This document shows, piece by piece, positions 35,394-47,447 of a DNA stretch of 64,000 bases; the stretch's first letter is position 1; every line of letters starts with the position of its first letter. Source of the stretch: Stemphylium vesicarium (taxonomy: Eukaryota > Ascomycota > Dothideomycetes > Pleosporales > Pleosporaceae); the NCBI GenBank assembly GCA_004380135.1, contig QXCR01000070.1:91108-155107 (forward strand), written 5' to 3'. The translations under genes and the position numbers were made by a program. The notes beneath the pieces were generated by a model, which ran no database searches, was not told the origin of the DNA, and saw only the letters and a list, made by a program, of their open reading frames with translations.

Positions 35394-36928
35394 GCGCAGT
35401 TGGTGAGCTTTTAGGTGGTGAGGGTGTAGTGCAAGACTGTGGAGGTGAGAGGAATATTTCCAGACGTACTGTTCCTGCTCACTTTCCTTATTCAAGGGCA
35501 GTACTAGCTAGTGGTCTCCGAGCTCGGGCCGCACGAGTGACGCAGAAATAATTGGTAATTGATAGGTAGGCTGCTGAGCACGTGTTTTCGCGCTAGCGTG
35601 TCGCCGCCCACAGCTATATCTACTCCGCTTCTACCAACATCCCCGCTTCCCCCACTACAACCTGTTCGTTACAACAAGCTCTTTATCTAAATGGCCTGGA
35701 GACCCGCATCAATCGCCAAATCTACCTTTTTAAAGCTGAGACCTGAACCGCGCTAGTCTAGTTCCTTATGCTCTTTCCTCTCACTTCACTACTTGCGGCA
35801 CCTCGTTTTTACTACGCCCAAGGCTTTTATCACATGTTTTAAACATCCTTCCTCACATTGTACGTGATTCTTCTTCTCTCCATCGGAGCATGAAGAGGAA
35901 TACACCAAACTACACGAAAGTGTACAACACACAAGGGCGCAATCATGCATCGCCGCATCGCGCAGGGAGCGGGTATCTGCCCACTTCCTTGTTTACCACG
36001 ATCAGGCTGGCGCGTGGTGAGGAGTGTGCGCGAGAAACATGTTTTGAAGGCAGTTGGCGCATACGGAGTCTTGAACAGCGAGTAGTGTTCATTGATCTAT
36101 CATTCAGAACTTTATTCCGCCCACACTTGGCTCTAGGTCATGCCTGATCCAAGACCACACGGGTGCGCAGTCAACCCGCGGTTAAGCCAGGCCCTTTAAA
36201 GCCTGTCTGGGCCTTCTGACCATCCTGTCAAGGTAGAGAAATGCCGGTTCTGAACACCTTGTCTCTACTGGGTTCTTCTTCGCCGCTACATTCAGAGTCG
36301 GGGTAGTCAGGTTCGCCACCGGGCCCTCGACGGGTGTACACCACTTAGATCTCGATATCTTCCCACCGTGACGTGGTATGATTTAAATATCCGCATGGCG
36401 CGGGATCATACCCATATGTCTACGACCTATCATCCATCCAGCATCGGTCAGATGCTGTGCGCCCAAGCGCGAGCTGAACGTTGGAGTCTTTTGAGGGAAG
36501 GCGGGTCTGAGGAACGCTTTCAGCAAGTTGATTAGATGCTTCGTCAGCTTGTATTCGGGTGGTGAGGAGACGAGTCGAATTTCACAGGAGAGGTGAACTC
36601 GCTCGTCTAGCAAGATTGATCGGATTGTCTTGCTATTGTACCAAGCTTTTTGGGTTATTGTAGCTGCTGCGGTTGCAATTTAGCCTACTCAGCTCATACT
36701 CTTCATCTGGCATCCCCAGATACACCTTTTTTCATCGAGCCGTCTCCTCTGGGGGTGGCTTGAGGAAGAACATGAGGGCTATTCTTTAGCATTAGTTTCT
36801 CAATATGGTTGCGTAAGTCATCGTAAACTTCGTGGAAAATAGAGCGTTGAAAGCTTGTTGTATATTGAGCCCCTTCAAACCCATTACTCTATCGGGTGTG
36901 AGGATGGCTTCTCCGTACCTATATACAT
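35394..36928. other. Intergenic region, no gene seen
   Basis: These 1535 bases lie between the 5' end of the decayed 2EXR gene and the 3' end of OXP1. A palindromic ATTTAAAT lies at about 36381. The sequence is otherwise unremarkable, with no RNA gene or transposon feature that I can support. Confidence 0.5.
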
Positions 36929-39900
36929 CTACGCGCTAGCTTCAGCAGTGCTCTGTCGCCCCGCCACACTTCCTCCTTTCCAGCTTTGTTTCGGGTCCTT
37001 CTTATCTTGCACTCTACTCTGCTCGCCCTCCTTACCCCATCCACCACCACCAGGCGTATGAATGATAATACGCTCTCCCGGCCGCATACTCGCCGTGTTC
37101 TTCGCTCCAAGGTTGATATACCTATACTCCACTTCTTCCTTGCCCTTACCCGCATCCTTCTTCTCCAGCGCCTCGACATCAGCAGAAGTAGTGGGAGCGC
37201 GTGCAGCCGACTCTTGTAGCTCAATTGGCTTCTTGGTGTCGGAGTTCTTGTCTATAGCCTTCTTATCGACTTTACGGACCCAGATGTTAAGACCGCATGA
37301 TGCGTCGCCTCCCCCTTCCATACCGTACGGGTGGTAGACTCTTCTTTCGCTCAGAATGCTAACTTGGACCGGGATGCGGAATTCGATGTCGCGGATTACT
37401 CCTTCGCCACCGACGTGCATTCCGTTTCCTCTGCTTCCTTCTCTGAGTGAGAATTCACGGAGCAGGACAGGGTATCGGCGTTCGAACACTTCCGAGTCTG
37501 TAATTCGCGTGTTGGTCATGTGTGTGTGCACGCCGTTGGTGCCGTTCCATGTTGGTCCTGCACCTGATCCTCCAGCGATGGTCTCGTAGTAGCCGAATCC
37601 TCGAGTCTCTTTCCTCTCCCCGCTCTTGTCGCCTTCTCCGAATGTTGTACCTCCAAAGCCGAAAGTGAGGTTGTTGGTGTCACCCTGACTGGCGGCACAT
37701 GCGCGGAAAGCTTTGAGGACGACATCTGTAACGCGTTGACTCGTGAGCACATTGCCACCCACAACAGCTGCGTTGTCGGAAGGCGAGAGGAAAGACTTCT
37801 TCGGGATGAGGACGTGGATTGGCTTCAAGCAACCTTGGTTGAGTGGGATGTCTTCACTGATGAGACAGCGCAGACAATATATGATGGCTGAGTAGGTGAC
37901 AGCTTCAGGGGCGTTGATGTTTCCGTAGACCTCTGGACCAGTTCCTGAGAAGTCAAAGACGGCTTCGCCTTTCTCAGGGTCAATGGAGACCTTGAGTCGA
38001 ATGGGACTTCCGTCGTCCATGAACTCTTCTGCGCTGAGGTCCTGGCCTTCGAAACGCTGGTAAACATCTTTAAGCAATGCTCGTACAGATTGCTCGGCGT
38101 TAGCCTGAATGTTGGTCATGTAGAACTTGACCACTTGCTCGCCGTAGTCGGACATCAGCGTGCTGATGAGGTTGATACCCTTCTGGTTGGCGGCAACTTG
38201 AGCCTTTAGATCGTTAATGTTATCGCTTAAGCATCGGGTACCGGAGCATCCAGGGTACTGGCCTGGCTCGTCGAGGAGCAGCTCAGTAATGCGCTTCTCG
38301 TTGAAGTGGCCTTCTGACACCAGTTTCTCAGACTTAATCGCCGCTCCTTCTTGGTAGAGCTCCTTGGAGGCTGGAGGCATGGATCCAGGAAGAATGCCTC
38401 CGATATCAGCGTGGTGAGCACGAGATGCAACATAGAAAATGATGTTGTCTCCACTGAACGCTGGGGTAATTACGGTAATATCCGGAAGATGTGTGCCGCC
38501 AAACATTGGGTGGTTCGAGACCAGTACATCGCCCTTCTTGAGCTTGCCTTTCCAGATGGCGGCTTGTTTGCGCACGCAAGTTGACATACTTCCGAGATGA
38601 ACCGGGAGATGGGGTGCTGTGTATGTATTAGCGTGGCCACTTGGTATTAGCATGTTACTTGCCATTCGCCACCAGTCCGCCATCCTCGTCAAAAAGAGCG
38701 CAGGAATAATCCAGACGCTCCTTGACGTTGGTAGACACACTTGTCTTCTGCAAGGCGCGCCCCATTTGCTCGGCGATCGCCATGAACCTATGGGCGAAAA
38801 TGCTGAGTAGAATCGGATCGACTTCCTTAGTGCCGATTTGCTTGTCCCGGTCCTCGGTTTCGCCAATGTTGATGACAACATGAGTATTGATGACGAGTGC
38901 AGTCGCACCTGGCGTGACAACAATAGTCTGCGTGCCATCTGCAATGATGGCCGGGCCCTTCAAACGATCACCCACTTCCAGATCCTCAAGCTTGTAGACG
39001 GAAGTGTCTTTCCGACCACCTTCGAAGAATACTTTGCGCGTGTCATAACGCTTCGCATCGCTGGGGAGATCCTTGGGTTTGATCTCCTTCAGCTGTTGGT
39101 CCACGCTCTTCTCAAGCCCCTCGAAAGTCTTTCCAATGCCTCTCGCTCTGACATCATCTACGATGATGTCGCGGTCCGGGAGTGTGAAGCCAAATTCTTG
39201 CTCGTGCTGCTTGACAAACGCTTTGCCAAAGGCCCATTCGTCGCCACCATATTCCTGCTCAGCCTCCTCTTTCGTCGGCTTGACGATCATAAGCGCCGAC
39301 TCAGTTCCCCGGTAGCGTAAATTAAGGTACTCCTCAAAGTGGACGTGTTCCTCATCGAAGCCTTGATCTTTTAGAGTGGCGGTCGACTTGCTCTTCAGAT
39401 CCGCCATCTTGTTTTGCAAGTACTCCCTTACATCCTTCTCGTCAGACCAGACCTTCGACTCCGGTTCCTGCCTTTCGTCGACCACGTCGGCAAGAGCCAT
39501 TCCGTATGCAGAGAGCACTGATGAGTATCGGTGGATGAGAATCTGCGAGATGCCGAGCGCTTCTGCTATGGCGACTGCATGCTGACCACCAGCGCCACCA
39601 AAAGTCGCAAGTCGATGCTTCGAAGTGTCGTGACCTCGCGCTTCGGTCAAACTACGGATTGGCCGTGTCATGGTCTCGTTTGCAATCTTGATGAAGCCGT
39701 TCGCAATGTCATCCAGCGACATTTCCTTGTCCTTGTTGCCGCCGGCGACCTCTTTGTTGATCTCGTCCGCCAGCTCCTTGAACAGTTTCTCGCTCGCTTG
39801 TGCATCCAGACCTTCGTCTTCGTTCTTGCCAAAGATCTTGGGGAAGAAGTCTGGCAACAGCCGGCCGAGGAACAGGTTGGCGTCTGTGATGGTGAGAGGT

Positions 39901-41222
39901 CCGCCCTTTCGATAGCATGCCGGACCTGGATGTGCGCTTGCCGACTCCGGGCCTACAACGAAGAGGCCATTCTTCCAGAAGAGACGCGACCCGCCGCCAG
40001 CCGCGACGGTGTTGATGTCAAGCTGTGGAGACTGGATAGTGACGCCAGCAGTTGTAGTCTCGAAGACGTGGTCGTAGCGTCCAGCGCCATATCTGCTCAC
40101 ATCGGTACTTGTGCCACCCATGTCGAAACCAATGACGGGGATCTTAGTTTGCGGGTCGTAGGAGGTCAATGCATAGCCTACAACGCCACCAGCAGGTCCC
40201 GACAGGATAGCCTTCAGACCGGAGAAAATGTCCACGTCTACAAGACCGCCATCGGACTGCATGAACTCGCATCGCGCGCCCTTAGAGCCTTCCTCACGCT
40301 TTACGCTCTTGGAACCGAGACCGCCCTCGAAACCCTTGGAGAAGCCGTCAATATATTTCCGTATCGCTGGTGTAAGGTATGCGTCTGCGCAGGCGGATGT
40401 GGCTCGTGGAACAAGCTTAATCATAGGCATGAGTTCGTGGCTCAAGCTGACGTGCTCGAAGCCGATCTCCTTTGCAATCTTGCCCACTAATGCTTCGTGT
40501 TTTGGGTACGTGTAGCCATGCATCAAGCATACTGCTATGCTCTTCAGTCCACTATCATACACTTCTTGTAGCTGTTTTCTTATCGCGTCCTCCTGCGGCC
40601 TTTGTAGTATGCGCACTGTCTCACCTGACAAGCCCTTGACCAGCTCTGCACTGTCTCCAGCCTCTTCAATGCTCGCGGCCTGGGTCTGATTTCTTTCTGG
40701 GTCTTCGGCATAGTCTTCCAGCGTGACGCGCTCGTCGATCTCGACCACCCTTTTGTAGAGCACCTCTGGCTTCCGGATATCCAGAGCGAAGATGTTCGGC
40801 CTGCTCTGGTTTCCGATCTCGAGACAGTCCTTGAAACCCTTGGTCACCACCATGGCAATGTCCTCGCCCTTGCGCTCCAGCAGCGCATTGGTCGCGACTG
40901 TTGTGCCCATGCGTATGCTCTCAATCTTGGATGTGTCGAGTGGCTGTCCGCGGGGAATGTCGGTGCCGGTGAACCTGGAGAGAAGGCGGCGGATGCCTTC
41001 GAGTGGCGCGTCATCGTAGTTGGAAGGGTCGACGGAGAGCAGCTTGATTAGGATATCATCTTCCATCTTGCCCGTTCCGGGATTGCCCACACAGTCTGTG
41101 AAGGTACCGCCACGCTACGCGGCCAGCTGTTAGCTCTCGTTTCCCTCCATCACAGCACCACCAAGAACACATACATCAATGGCAATGCGGATTCCCCGCT
41201 CATTAATTTTTGGAGTAGCCAT
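36929..41222 (-). CDS. OXP1: ATP-dependent 5-oxoprolinase
   Basis: A large cytosolic enzyme (1395 residues) that hydrolyses 5-oxoproline to glutamate using ATP, in glutathione turnover. Exons are 41175-41222, 38663-41114 and 36929-38616. The first exon codes for MATPKINERGIRIAID and joins to RGGTFTDCVGNPGTG, the hydantoinase A start. The HyuA half (to about residue 800) has MGTTVATNALLERKG, VIGFDMGGTSTDVSRYG and HPGPACYRKGGPLT. The HyuB half has the block VLVSNHPMFGGTHLPD, then PLNQGCLKPIHV and HTPGGGGWG. The second intron has a GC donor (GCAAGT) and is needed to join VANA-PHLPVHLGSM. The protein is about 100 residues longer than yeast Oxp1, mostly from a Lys/Glu-rich insert near the C-terminus. 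Confidence 0.95.
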
Positions 41223-41703
41223 GCTGATACTCGGCTTCTACGTCGCACGCAGGAAAAGTCTGGAGAAGTTGGAGAGGAACGAGCACATCGATGAACGACA
41301 AAAGACAAGGCCAGTATGAGCAAAGAATGATGCTCCGATCCGACGCTACACGCCATGCACGTCTCACGCGACTGCATATGCATGTCCAACGATAGCCATA
41401 AGTGGGGTGTTCCTCGCTGCCCCGCGCCGGCTTTTGTCATCCCCTTTGCGTCATCTCCGCGGCTTCGCTTATCTGGGATTAGTCTGGACGGCTTACCAAC
41501 CACCCCACCACGGGCCGATATCGTCGCACCTCACCTACCCACAACGTCCCTGATGTCCCCGATAGATCTCCATCGTCTTATCGCAGAAGAAGATAGGCCT
41601 TGACCTTCAGTGGCATAAGCTGATAAAAACGATCGCTTTTGGATCACTGTTCATTCGACGTGAAGGAATACGGCTGCTTGGGGTACAAGTGTCATTTATA
41701 GCA
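41223..41703. promoter_or_regulatory. OXP1 upstream region
   Basis: These 481 bases lie upstream of OXP1 and of the divergent decayed gene at 41704. Nothing specific is recognisable. Confidence 0.5.
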
Positions 41704-42609
41704 ATGACCTCACAACGTATGTCTCACCAAAAGTGTGCCACCGAGGATTCGCATTCAAATGCGGATGGCTCCCAATGTCCCTTTCGGAATCTCCCCGCCG
41801 AGTTACGCAACGATATATACAAATATTACCTCAGTGAAGAGAAGGGTATCAAACTAGTGTACGGTCGCGATTGCCAGACGGAAAAGCCGGTCACCGTCTC
41901 CAACGACGATACAAATAAGGCGCCTATTAGCCAGTTGCAATATGTGTGCCTTCAGCTTCGGAAGGAAGCAGCAGGCCTAGAAGTGAAGTACAACAATGTC
42001 GAATTCTAGCCCCTTCCTGGTAGGACAGGAACCGGAATCGAGGACCTCTACATGTTCGCCAAGCAATGCTCACCTGAGAAGCTCAACTGACTCACGCATA
42101 TTTCTATCTAGCCACATTCTGGAGACGGAGACCCACCGGATAGCAAGTTTCTACTTGAATGGTTGAAGTGTTACATGACGCATGTCATTTGGTTACTTGA
42201 GTTCGGCGCCGCCTATCCTCAGGTCCGCATTGATTTTCGGGTTCCCTACTTGACCTATGAACGGACTGATAAACACCAACCCGGCATGTTCATGAGGTCT
42301 GGCCTTATGCTTAACCTGCTCTTCCGCGATGCAATATCTTCCTCTATTCAACCCTTGCTCAACGCAGAAATGTGCGAGGATGTCATATCTAGGCGATTTG
42401 ATTAGAATACTAGGGCCAAACTTCTCTGGTTAGCTAGAGAAGCCCCAAACTTACGACTTTTTCCGACGAATATTGACACTGACGCTGATTGCTTTGCCCC
42501 TGGGGTGGAGGACTGGCTACACACTGAATACCTTGCGGGCTTTGCAGAAAACGATACCAACAGTACCTGGGTGTCTTGGGTGACCAGGTGGGCCAGCGAA
42601 GGTATCTGA
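41704..42609 (+). pseudogene. Second 2EXR/F-box-like gene, with four in-frame nonsense codons
   Basis: Starting at the ATG at 41704, one frame reads to a TGA at 42607-42609 (302 codons). It is broken by TAG 42007, TGA 42088, TAG 42109 and TAG 42403. The first part contains CPFRNLPAELRNDIYKYYL and LQYVCLQLRKEAAGLEVKYN, typical of the 2EXR/F-box-like family. Later parts still look coding (GIEDLYMFAKQCSPEKLN, FLLEWLKCYMTHVIWLLEFG, LLWLAREAPNLRLFP). A candidate intron from 42020 to 42111 would remove two stops but shifts the frame into a new stop, so splicing does not rescue it. Three of the four stops are TAG, which can arise from CAG or TGG by one transition. Confidence 0.8.
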
Positions 42610-43117
42610 AAGGCAAGGACACTGAAGATACCAAGGGCCGCCGCTGATATCATGTCGATGCATCTTCAAGGAGGTTGTGTGTTGCTGCAGCCTCCTCGAG
42701 GTTCAACACCGTATAAGATGTGTGATGACGGCTAGTCCATTTACACCGATGTATGGATACCCTGGTCTAAGCGTAGGAACAGCACAGGAGCACGACCATT
42801 TCTGGAAGACAACTAGCAACTCGAAAAGCGTATTAGATAAACATGTTTTCGAGTCTTCTATAAGGGCCTTCGCATTTGCTTCGCTTCTCACTCTACACAC
42901 ATCTGCAAGAGGTTGGATTTGCATCATGAGCAGGTATGCAACGAATCTACTTATTATGCCATACAAGACGGTCATGCCAGCATTTACCGTTGCCTTCGTT
43001 AGAGTCTTCGTCCTTGTAGATGTGAAGCCTTACCTGACCGGATGTTAAGAAGCAGCCAACATCAGAGACCTTCGCACTTGACATACAGCTTCATCCAAGC
43101 GGTTTTGTGACCATCAC
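42610..43117. other. Intergenic region between two decayed genes
   Basis: These 508 bases lie between two convergent decayed genes. No coding feature was found. Confidence 0.5.
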
Positions 43118-44014
43118 TCACCTTCTACAGCCTATGATATCCTGAAAACCATCCACATAACAGAAGCCCTCTGAAAGATGAGCGGGTTCTATGCAGAATC
43201 TGGTTCCTTCCATAAGGCTCGTCTCAACAAATGTTGCGTCGCTTTCTCTCGTAAGAGCACAGGACTCGATGGCATCCCTTCGCAGAAAGGGACTCCCTGC
43301 TCTTTCTTTGGCCGGTTGAGTAAATACCGCATATAACTGTCTAGCATTATCTTTGAGCTCCCGCGGAAGATAATCGCGTAAGCTTTCGCACCCTGGTGTT
43401 GTGATGTTGCATCTTCCTGCAGGTAGCACCTCAACGCCTTCGTCTCCCAGGGTTTCCAGTAGAGAAACAAGCTTCTTGTACACTCGCGTCTTGTCCAGGA
43501 TGCGGACCCACGCAGTCTGAATTCTTCATCGGCGGCTGTCGCGCAAAGATGGACCGAAATGCACCACACAGCCATTGGAGGTCTTTTCCAGGGATGACAA
43601 TGTTTAGTTGTTGATTGGCTCGAACTTAATTTCCGATGTGTTGGCCAGAATCGCCGAGTCCATGATACTAGCTTCATTCCCCGTATTACACCATGACAGG
43701 ATCCGGGGATGCTCTAATGCGATGTTGCCCAACAACAACAATCCCCGTCCTGAATAAAGGACTGCAGTCAGCTTACATAGGGACCGCTCGGCATAGACGG
43801 CGAGCGGTGTAAGGATCGTGGATATTATTCGTACGCCATATATTTTGAAGGAAGTATCGAGGATGTGAAGACGTCCATATTTAGCAGTGTCGGGGATGCT
43901 GAGATGCCGGATAGTAGTAGGCGCGAGACAGAGGTGCGCGTACCGAGAGTGCGACAGCATCATCAAATCTCTCCACAGCATTATCCCCAGACAAACAGAA
44001 AGATGCCCAAACAC
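43118..44014 (-). pseudogene. Probable decayed gene of unknown family, frame broken in the middle
   Basis: Two coding-like segments lie on the minus strand in different frames. One is at 43604-44014 (containing TIRHLSIPDTAKYGRLHIL and GLLLLGNIALEHPRILSW). The other is at 43118 to about 43520 (containing WVRILDKTRVYKKLVSLLE and GRCNITTPGCESLRDYLPR). Between them a third frame reads LNIVIPGKDLQWLCGAFRS. No convincing donor/acceptor pairs join the three. Two frameshifts in an old gene are the simplest explanation. I do not recognise the family, although the leucine-rich style resembles fungal F-box-like proteins. An intact gene with unusual splicing is possible. Confidence 0.35.
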
Positions 44015-44567
44015 GCCATTCCCGAGTCCTATTTATTCTCGCCGGCTCATCTCCCGCGCTCAGGACTTCCTGGATAGACAGAGCGCGGCTTGCGGCATGA
44101 CGTCACGGCGCATGGCACCTCCACTTTGCTGGCGCGGCTCACACAGGTCGCATCGTGAAACCGGCGGTCAGCGAACTGCGCCTTCGCCCGCCTTTACGAT
44201 TGCGCGACATATGGTGCAATCAGACGTCGGCGATGCTCATGCACGGCTGATCCTGGGGTTGGGCCGTGACTCGCGGTGTCGCAAGTTGCGCGGAAAGACA
44301 GAGTGCGTCATTTCACGGGAGGGGGATAATGGCTTTAATTTCCGCACTCTCCTTCCTTGCTTCACTGTGGCATTCACATTCCAAAAACGCGGTCACATGC
44401 GCTAGGAAAACCAAAGAGTCGAGATATTGTTTGGTTTAAGTGGGCGTGCTGTACTCATTCGATCTTGCGACTTGTATCAACTGCGTCTTCCCCTCGGCTC
44501 TTTCTTCAATTCATATCCCGGAGCGACGTGTGAGTGAGCGCAGCTGCTCAGCAACACCACCGCAAGA
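44015..44567. promoter_or_regulatory. Upstream region of the membrane/coiled-coil gene
   Basis: These 553 bases precede the ATG at 44568. The stretch 44480-44560 looks like a 5' UTR with pyrimidine runs. No gene was seen. Confidence 0.5.
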
Positions 44568-45809
44568 ATGAACTACGCATCATGGATTGAAGAAAAGAAG
44601 CTCAAGGTACATGCATACAGTATGCAACCATGCGATCGAAGCTAACCTGTCCCGCACAGAAAACCTTCATCGTAGCCACACTGGCCTCTACGCTTGTCGG
44701 TACTTTCACAGCGTCTATGGGCCTATGGGAACGCATTGCGGACAGACGCGACCAGCACCGACAAAAACAGCGCGACTCAAAGCAGGATGGTGAAATCAAG
44801 GAGCTGAAGATGCAATTCCAGGAGGCGCAGAAAAAAGCCGAGGGAAGACAGCAGGAAATTGATCGGTTACGGAATGGGGGCGGACGGGACGATGTAGGAA
44901 ACAACTTTGAGCGGGATATGATGATGATTCAGAGGATGTACGACCAAGGTTACGGCAGGATGGGCAGTCGGTTCGCACAAGGCGATGGTTTGTTCTCCGC
45001 CCAAAGACAACATATCTCGTACTGACACCGATCCAGCAATCGTCGAGAACCAACTCCAAGCCCAGATCATATCCCTCCAACAAACAGTCATCAACGTCCT
45101 TCAAGACGCATTATACAACGACCGTCAACTCACCCGCGCCGACATGGCGAAACTGATCGCCGCATCGAACGAAGCCCGCGACGGTTCCCTTGACGCCCTC
45201 CGACAAGCCCAACACCGTCTGGGTGATTCGCAGATTGGCAACGGCTCTCCACGCAACGCGTCGCCCCTGCAGTCTCTCCCGCCCCCAAAACGCGCTCCGA
45301 CGGCTATCCTCGACGGACCTGAGCAGCTGTTTTGCCCATACGCCCTCGATCTCCAATATATACAAGGCAAGCCTCTGGCAGCCAGCTTCGCTCCAGGAGG
45401 TAGCTGTGCATGTCCCGCCTGCGGCATCCCGCTCGACGTCACCGCGGACGACTTCTGGATGATAGGCAAACGCACACCAATCACCGTGTGGGATAAAACT
45501 ACTGGCTACGAAAGTGAGATAATGGACACGCGCGAGTTCCGTCTCGGACAGCGCTTCGTTATAAAGTGCCACACACCGGATGGTGAGTACGCATGTACCA
45601 TCTGCAACAAGGGTCGAGACGTGGATGCGATATGTCGGACCGTTGAGAGCTTGGTTAAACATGTGGGGACATACCACGATGTGGCGGAACTGGAGCGGGA
45701 ACCAGATCTTAGGGAGACAAAGGTGGATACCAGGCGATTGAGTCTCCCGGCACCGCCACCGAGTCCGCCACGGTCGTTGATGGCTAGGGAAGAGATGATG
45801 TATCGCTGA
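44568..45809 (+). CDS. Unrecognised protein: N-terminal membrane segment, coiled coil and cysteine-rich C-terminal domain
   Basis: A 379-residue protein from exons 44568-44606, 44660-44987 and 45037-45809, with canonical splice sites and consistent phases. I do not recognise it. Residues 1-13 are polar (MNYASWIEEKKLK). Residues 14-38 form a probable membrane anchor (FIVATLASTLVGTFTASMGL). Residues 40-80 are a highly charged coiled coil. A second helical stretch spans about 125-175 (QLQAQIISLQQTVINVLQDAL). The C-terminal 180 residues contain CACPACGIPL and CHTPDGEYACTICNKG, then a C and two His in CRTVESLVKHVGTYH. These could form zinc-binding sites. The last 40 residues are Pro/Ser-rich and disordered. 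Location and role are unknown. Confidence 0.8.
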
Positions 45810-47319
45810 GCTGATGAAGTGGAAGACAGAGGAAGACATTGTGAGAGGCTTGCTTGTTGGTCGGTATAGATCACGCATGTCATGGGGAGGGCGTTGGGGG
45901 TATTGTTTTCGTTTTGTTTAAGATACCTAAGATGGGCTTGGGGCGCGGGCTGGATGACTGGATTTTGACATGTTACGATTTCCTCTCTAGCACGCATGTA
46001 CGAGTATACGATTCGACGGCCTTTATACCCAGAATTACAGTTAAAGAACATTTAGGTTCCTTCTTACTGCAGACAAAGTGTTTCTTACATGTCCATGCGG
46101 GCAGCTACTTGTTCCTGCCTACATAGGTTCCAGCAGCACCCGTCTGATCTCACAAACTCCGCCCTGCATCTGAGGTTCATGCAGTGTTTAGACTGATACA
46201 CTAGATGATAATCTCAAAGCTTATTTGAATCGCTCCAGCCTTGAGAGGCGCGCCTCAGGAACGCGTCAAGCTGGAGTGGGTCTGTGCGTCATGTACGTCA
46301 TTGGGTGGTGGAGGGTAAGGTGTCATCAGCTACTACACTATCAGTGGACAACATTTCAACAACACACGAACACTGTTACTTTGCTCTGCTGATGCTGCTT
46401 CCAATCGTTTTACCTTGTTTCTAGTCATGTGCATTTGCTTAGATGATACCGCAGCTCTCGGCCTAGTGTTCATAATTACTCACCCAGTAGCTGCGACCGG
46501 GCGGGCGGCAGCACCCGTTCAGTGCCTCGATCGCCAGCAAGGAGACCAAAGGTGCCTGTCCTTGAACACTCCAAAATGTCGTCATGTGGCTTACGCCTTG
46601 ACCACCTTGAACGCGATATTCCTGAAAGACAAAAGAGATGGAAAGTTGCGGTACGCGGGCGACTGAGAGCCAACCACGACGCGTGGATGATACGATCACC
46701 TACCATAATCACAGCGCTAGGGTAGGCTTGCGATTCTTCTGTTATGACAACAGAATATCATTGCTTCAATGGCGCGACGAGAGTTTGCCATGTGTTCGCC
46801 GTTCGTCGGAATTCCGCACTCAGCAATTGAACGCTTGGAACAGGCTGGCAAAGACATCAGTTCGTGAAATAGCGACGGTACCAAGACACTGGCCTGTTGC
46901 AGGATACAACTCGTCGAAAGGTGCGTCGAGCGCCGCGACACGGCCACCTGGCTTCGCGGTTGCCTGGCTATGTGGTCATGTTCGGATATCAGCGCAACCC
47001 CTGCCACCACATCTTGGTCCAAGATCTCTACGGACCGTCACGATACCTCGTGGGTATCATGGGAAAGATTAGCTTGATATGGCCGAGTAGATTTGTTGTT
47101 AACAGTCCGCGCAGACTTTAGAGAATGATGTTCGCCGACCCTTCCCCGTCGCTGCCGCCGCCGCGGCCCCACTACACCATACGAAATTTTTCTTTCCACC
47201 CAAAATTCAGTCACAGGGCACAACCAAGCATTCGAACAGGCTTTTTTCATGCATCAAACGCTGTTTCATGGGTATACAAGACCAGCAGATGCTCTTTCCT
47301 TCATCGAACAACAGCAATA
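45810..47319. other. Intergenic region upstream of the tRNA gene
   Basis: These 1510 bases lie between the unrecognised protein gene and the tRNA gene. Overlapping open frames on both strands (for example 46638-47072) lack domains and splice logic, so I call no gene here. Confidence 0.5.
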
Positions 47320-47427
47320 GCCCGGCTAGCTCAATCGGTAGAGCGTGAGACTCTTAGTCTTCACGGTCTAACAGACACGATAACTCAGTACATCTCAAGG
47401 TTGTGGGTTCGACCCCCACGTCGGGCT
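47320..47427 (+). tRNA. tRNA-Lys (anticodon CUU) with a 35-nt intron
   Basis: The mature tRNA is 73 nt. The acceptor arms GCCCGGC and GTCGGGC pair with one G-U. The D arm is in AGCTCAATCGGTAGAGC. The anticodon stem TGAGA/TCTCA encloses CTCTTAA with anticodon CTT. The T arm is GTGGG-TTCGACC-CCCAC. A 35-nt intron at 47357-47391 sits one base 3' of the anticodon, the standard position for eukaryotic nuclear tRNA introns. The A and B box promoters lie inside the gene. The discriminator base is T. Confidence 0.95.
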
Positions 47428-47440
47428 TGTACGTTCTTTC

Positions 47441-47447
47441 TTTTTTT
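47441..47447 (+). terminator. RNA polymerase III terminator of tRNA-Lys
   Basis: Seven consecutive T bases starting 14 bases after the tRNA end, on the coding strand. This is the standard Pol III stop signal. Confidence 0.85.

Noticed and set aside
42020..42111. Possible intron that would remove two stops in the second 2EXR gene
   Set aside because: It ends exactly at a CTAG, but joining shifts the frame into a TAG within ten codons, and two other stops remain.
46638..47072. Overlapping open frames on both strands at 46.4-47.1 kb
   Set aside because: Several frames overlap without any being coding-like, and no splice sites join them.
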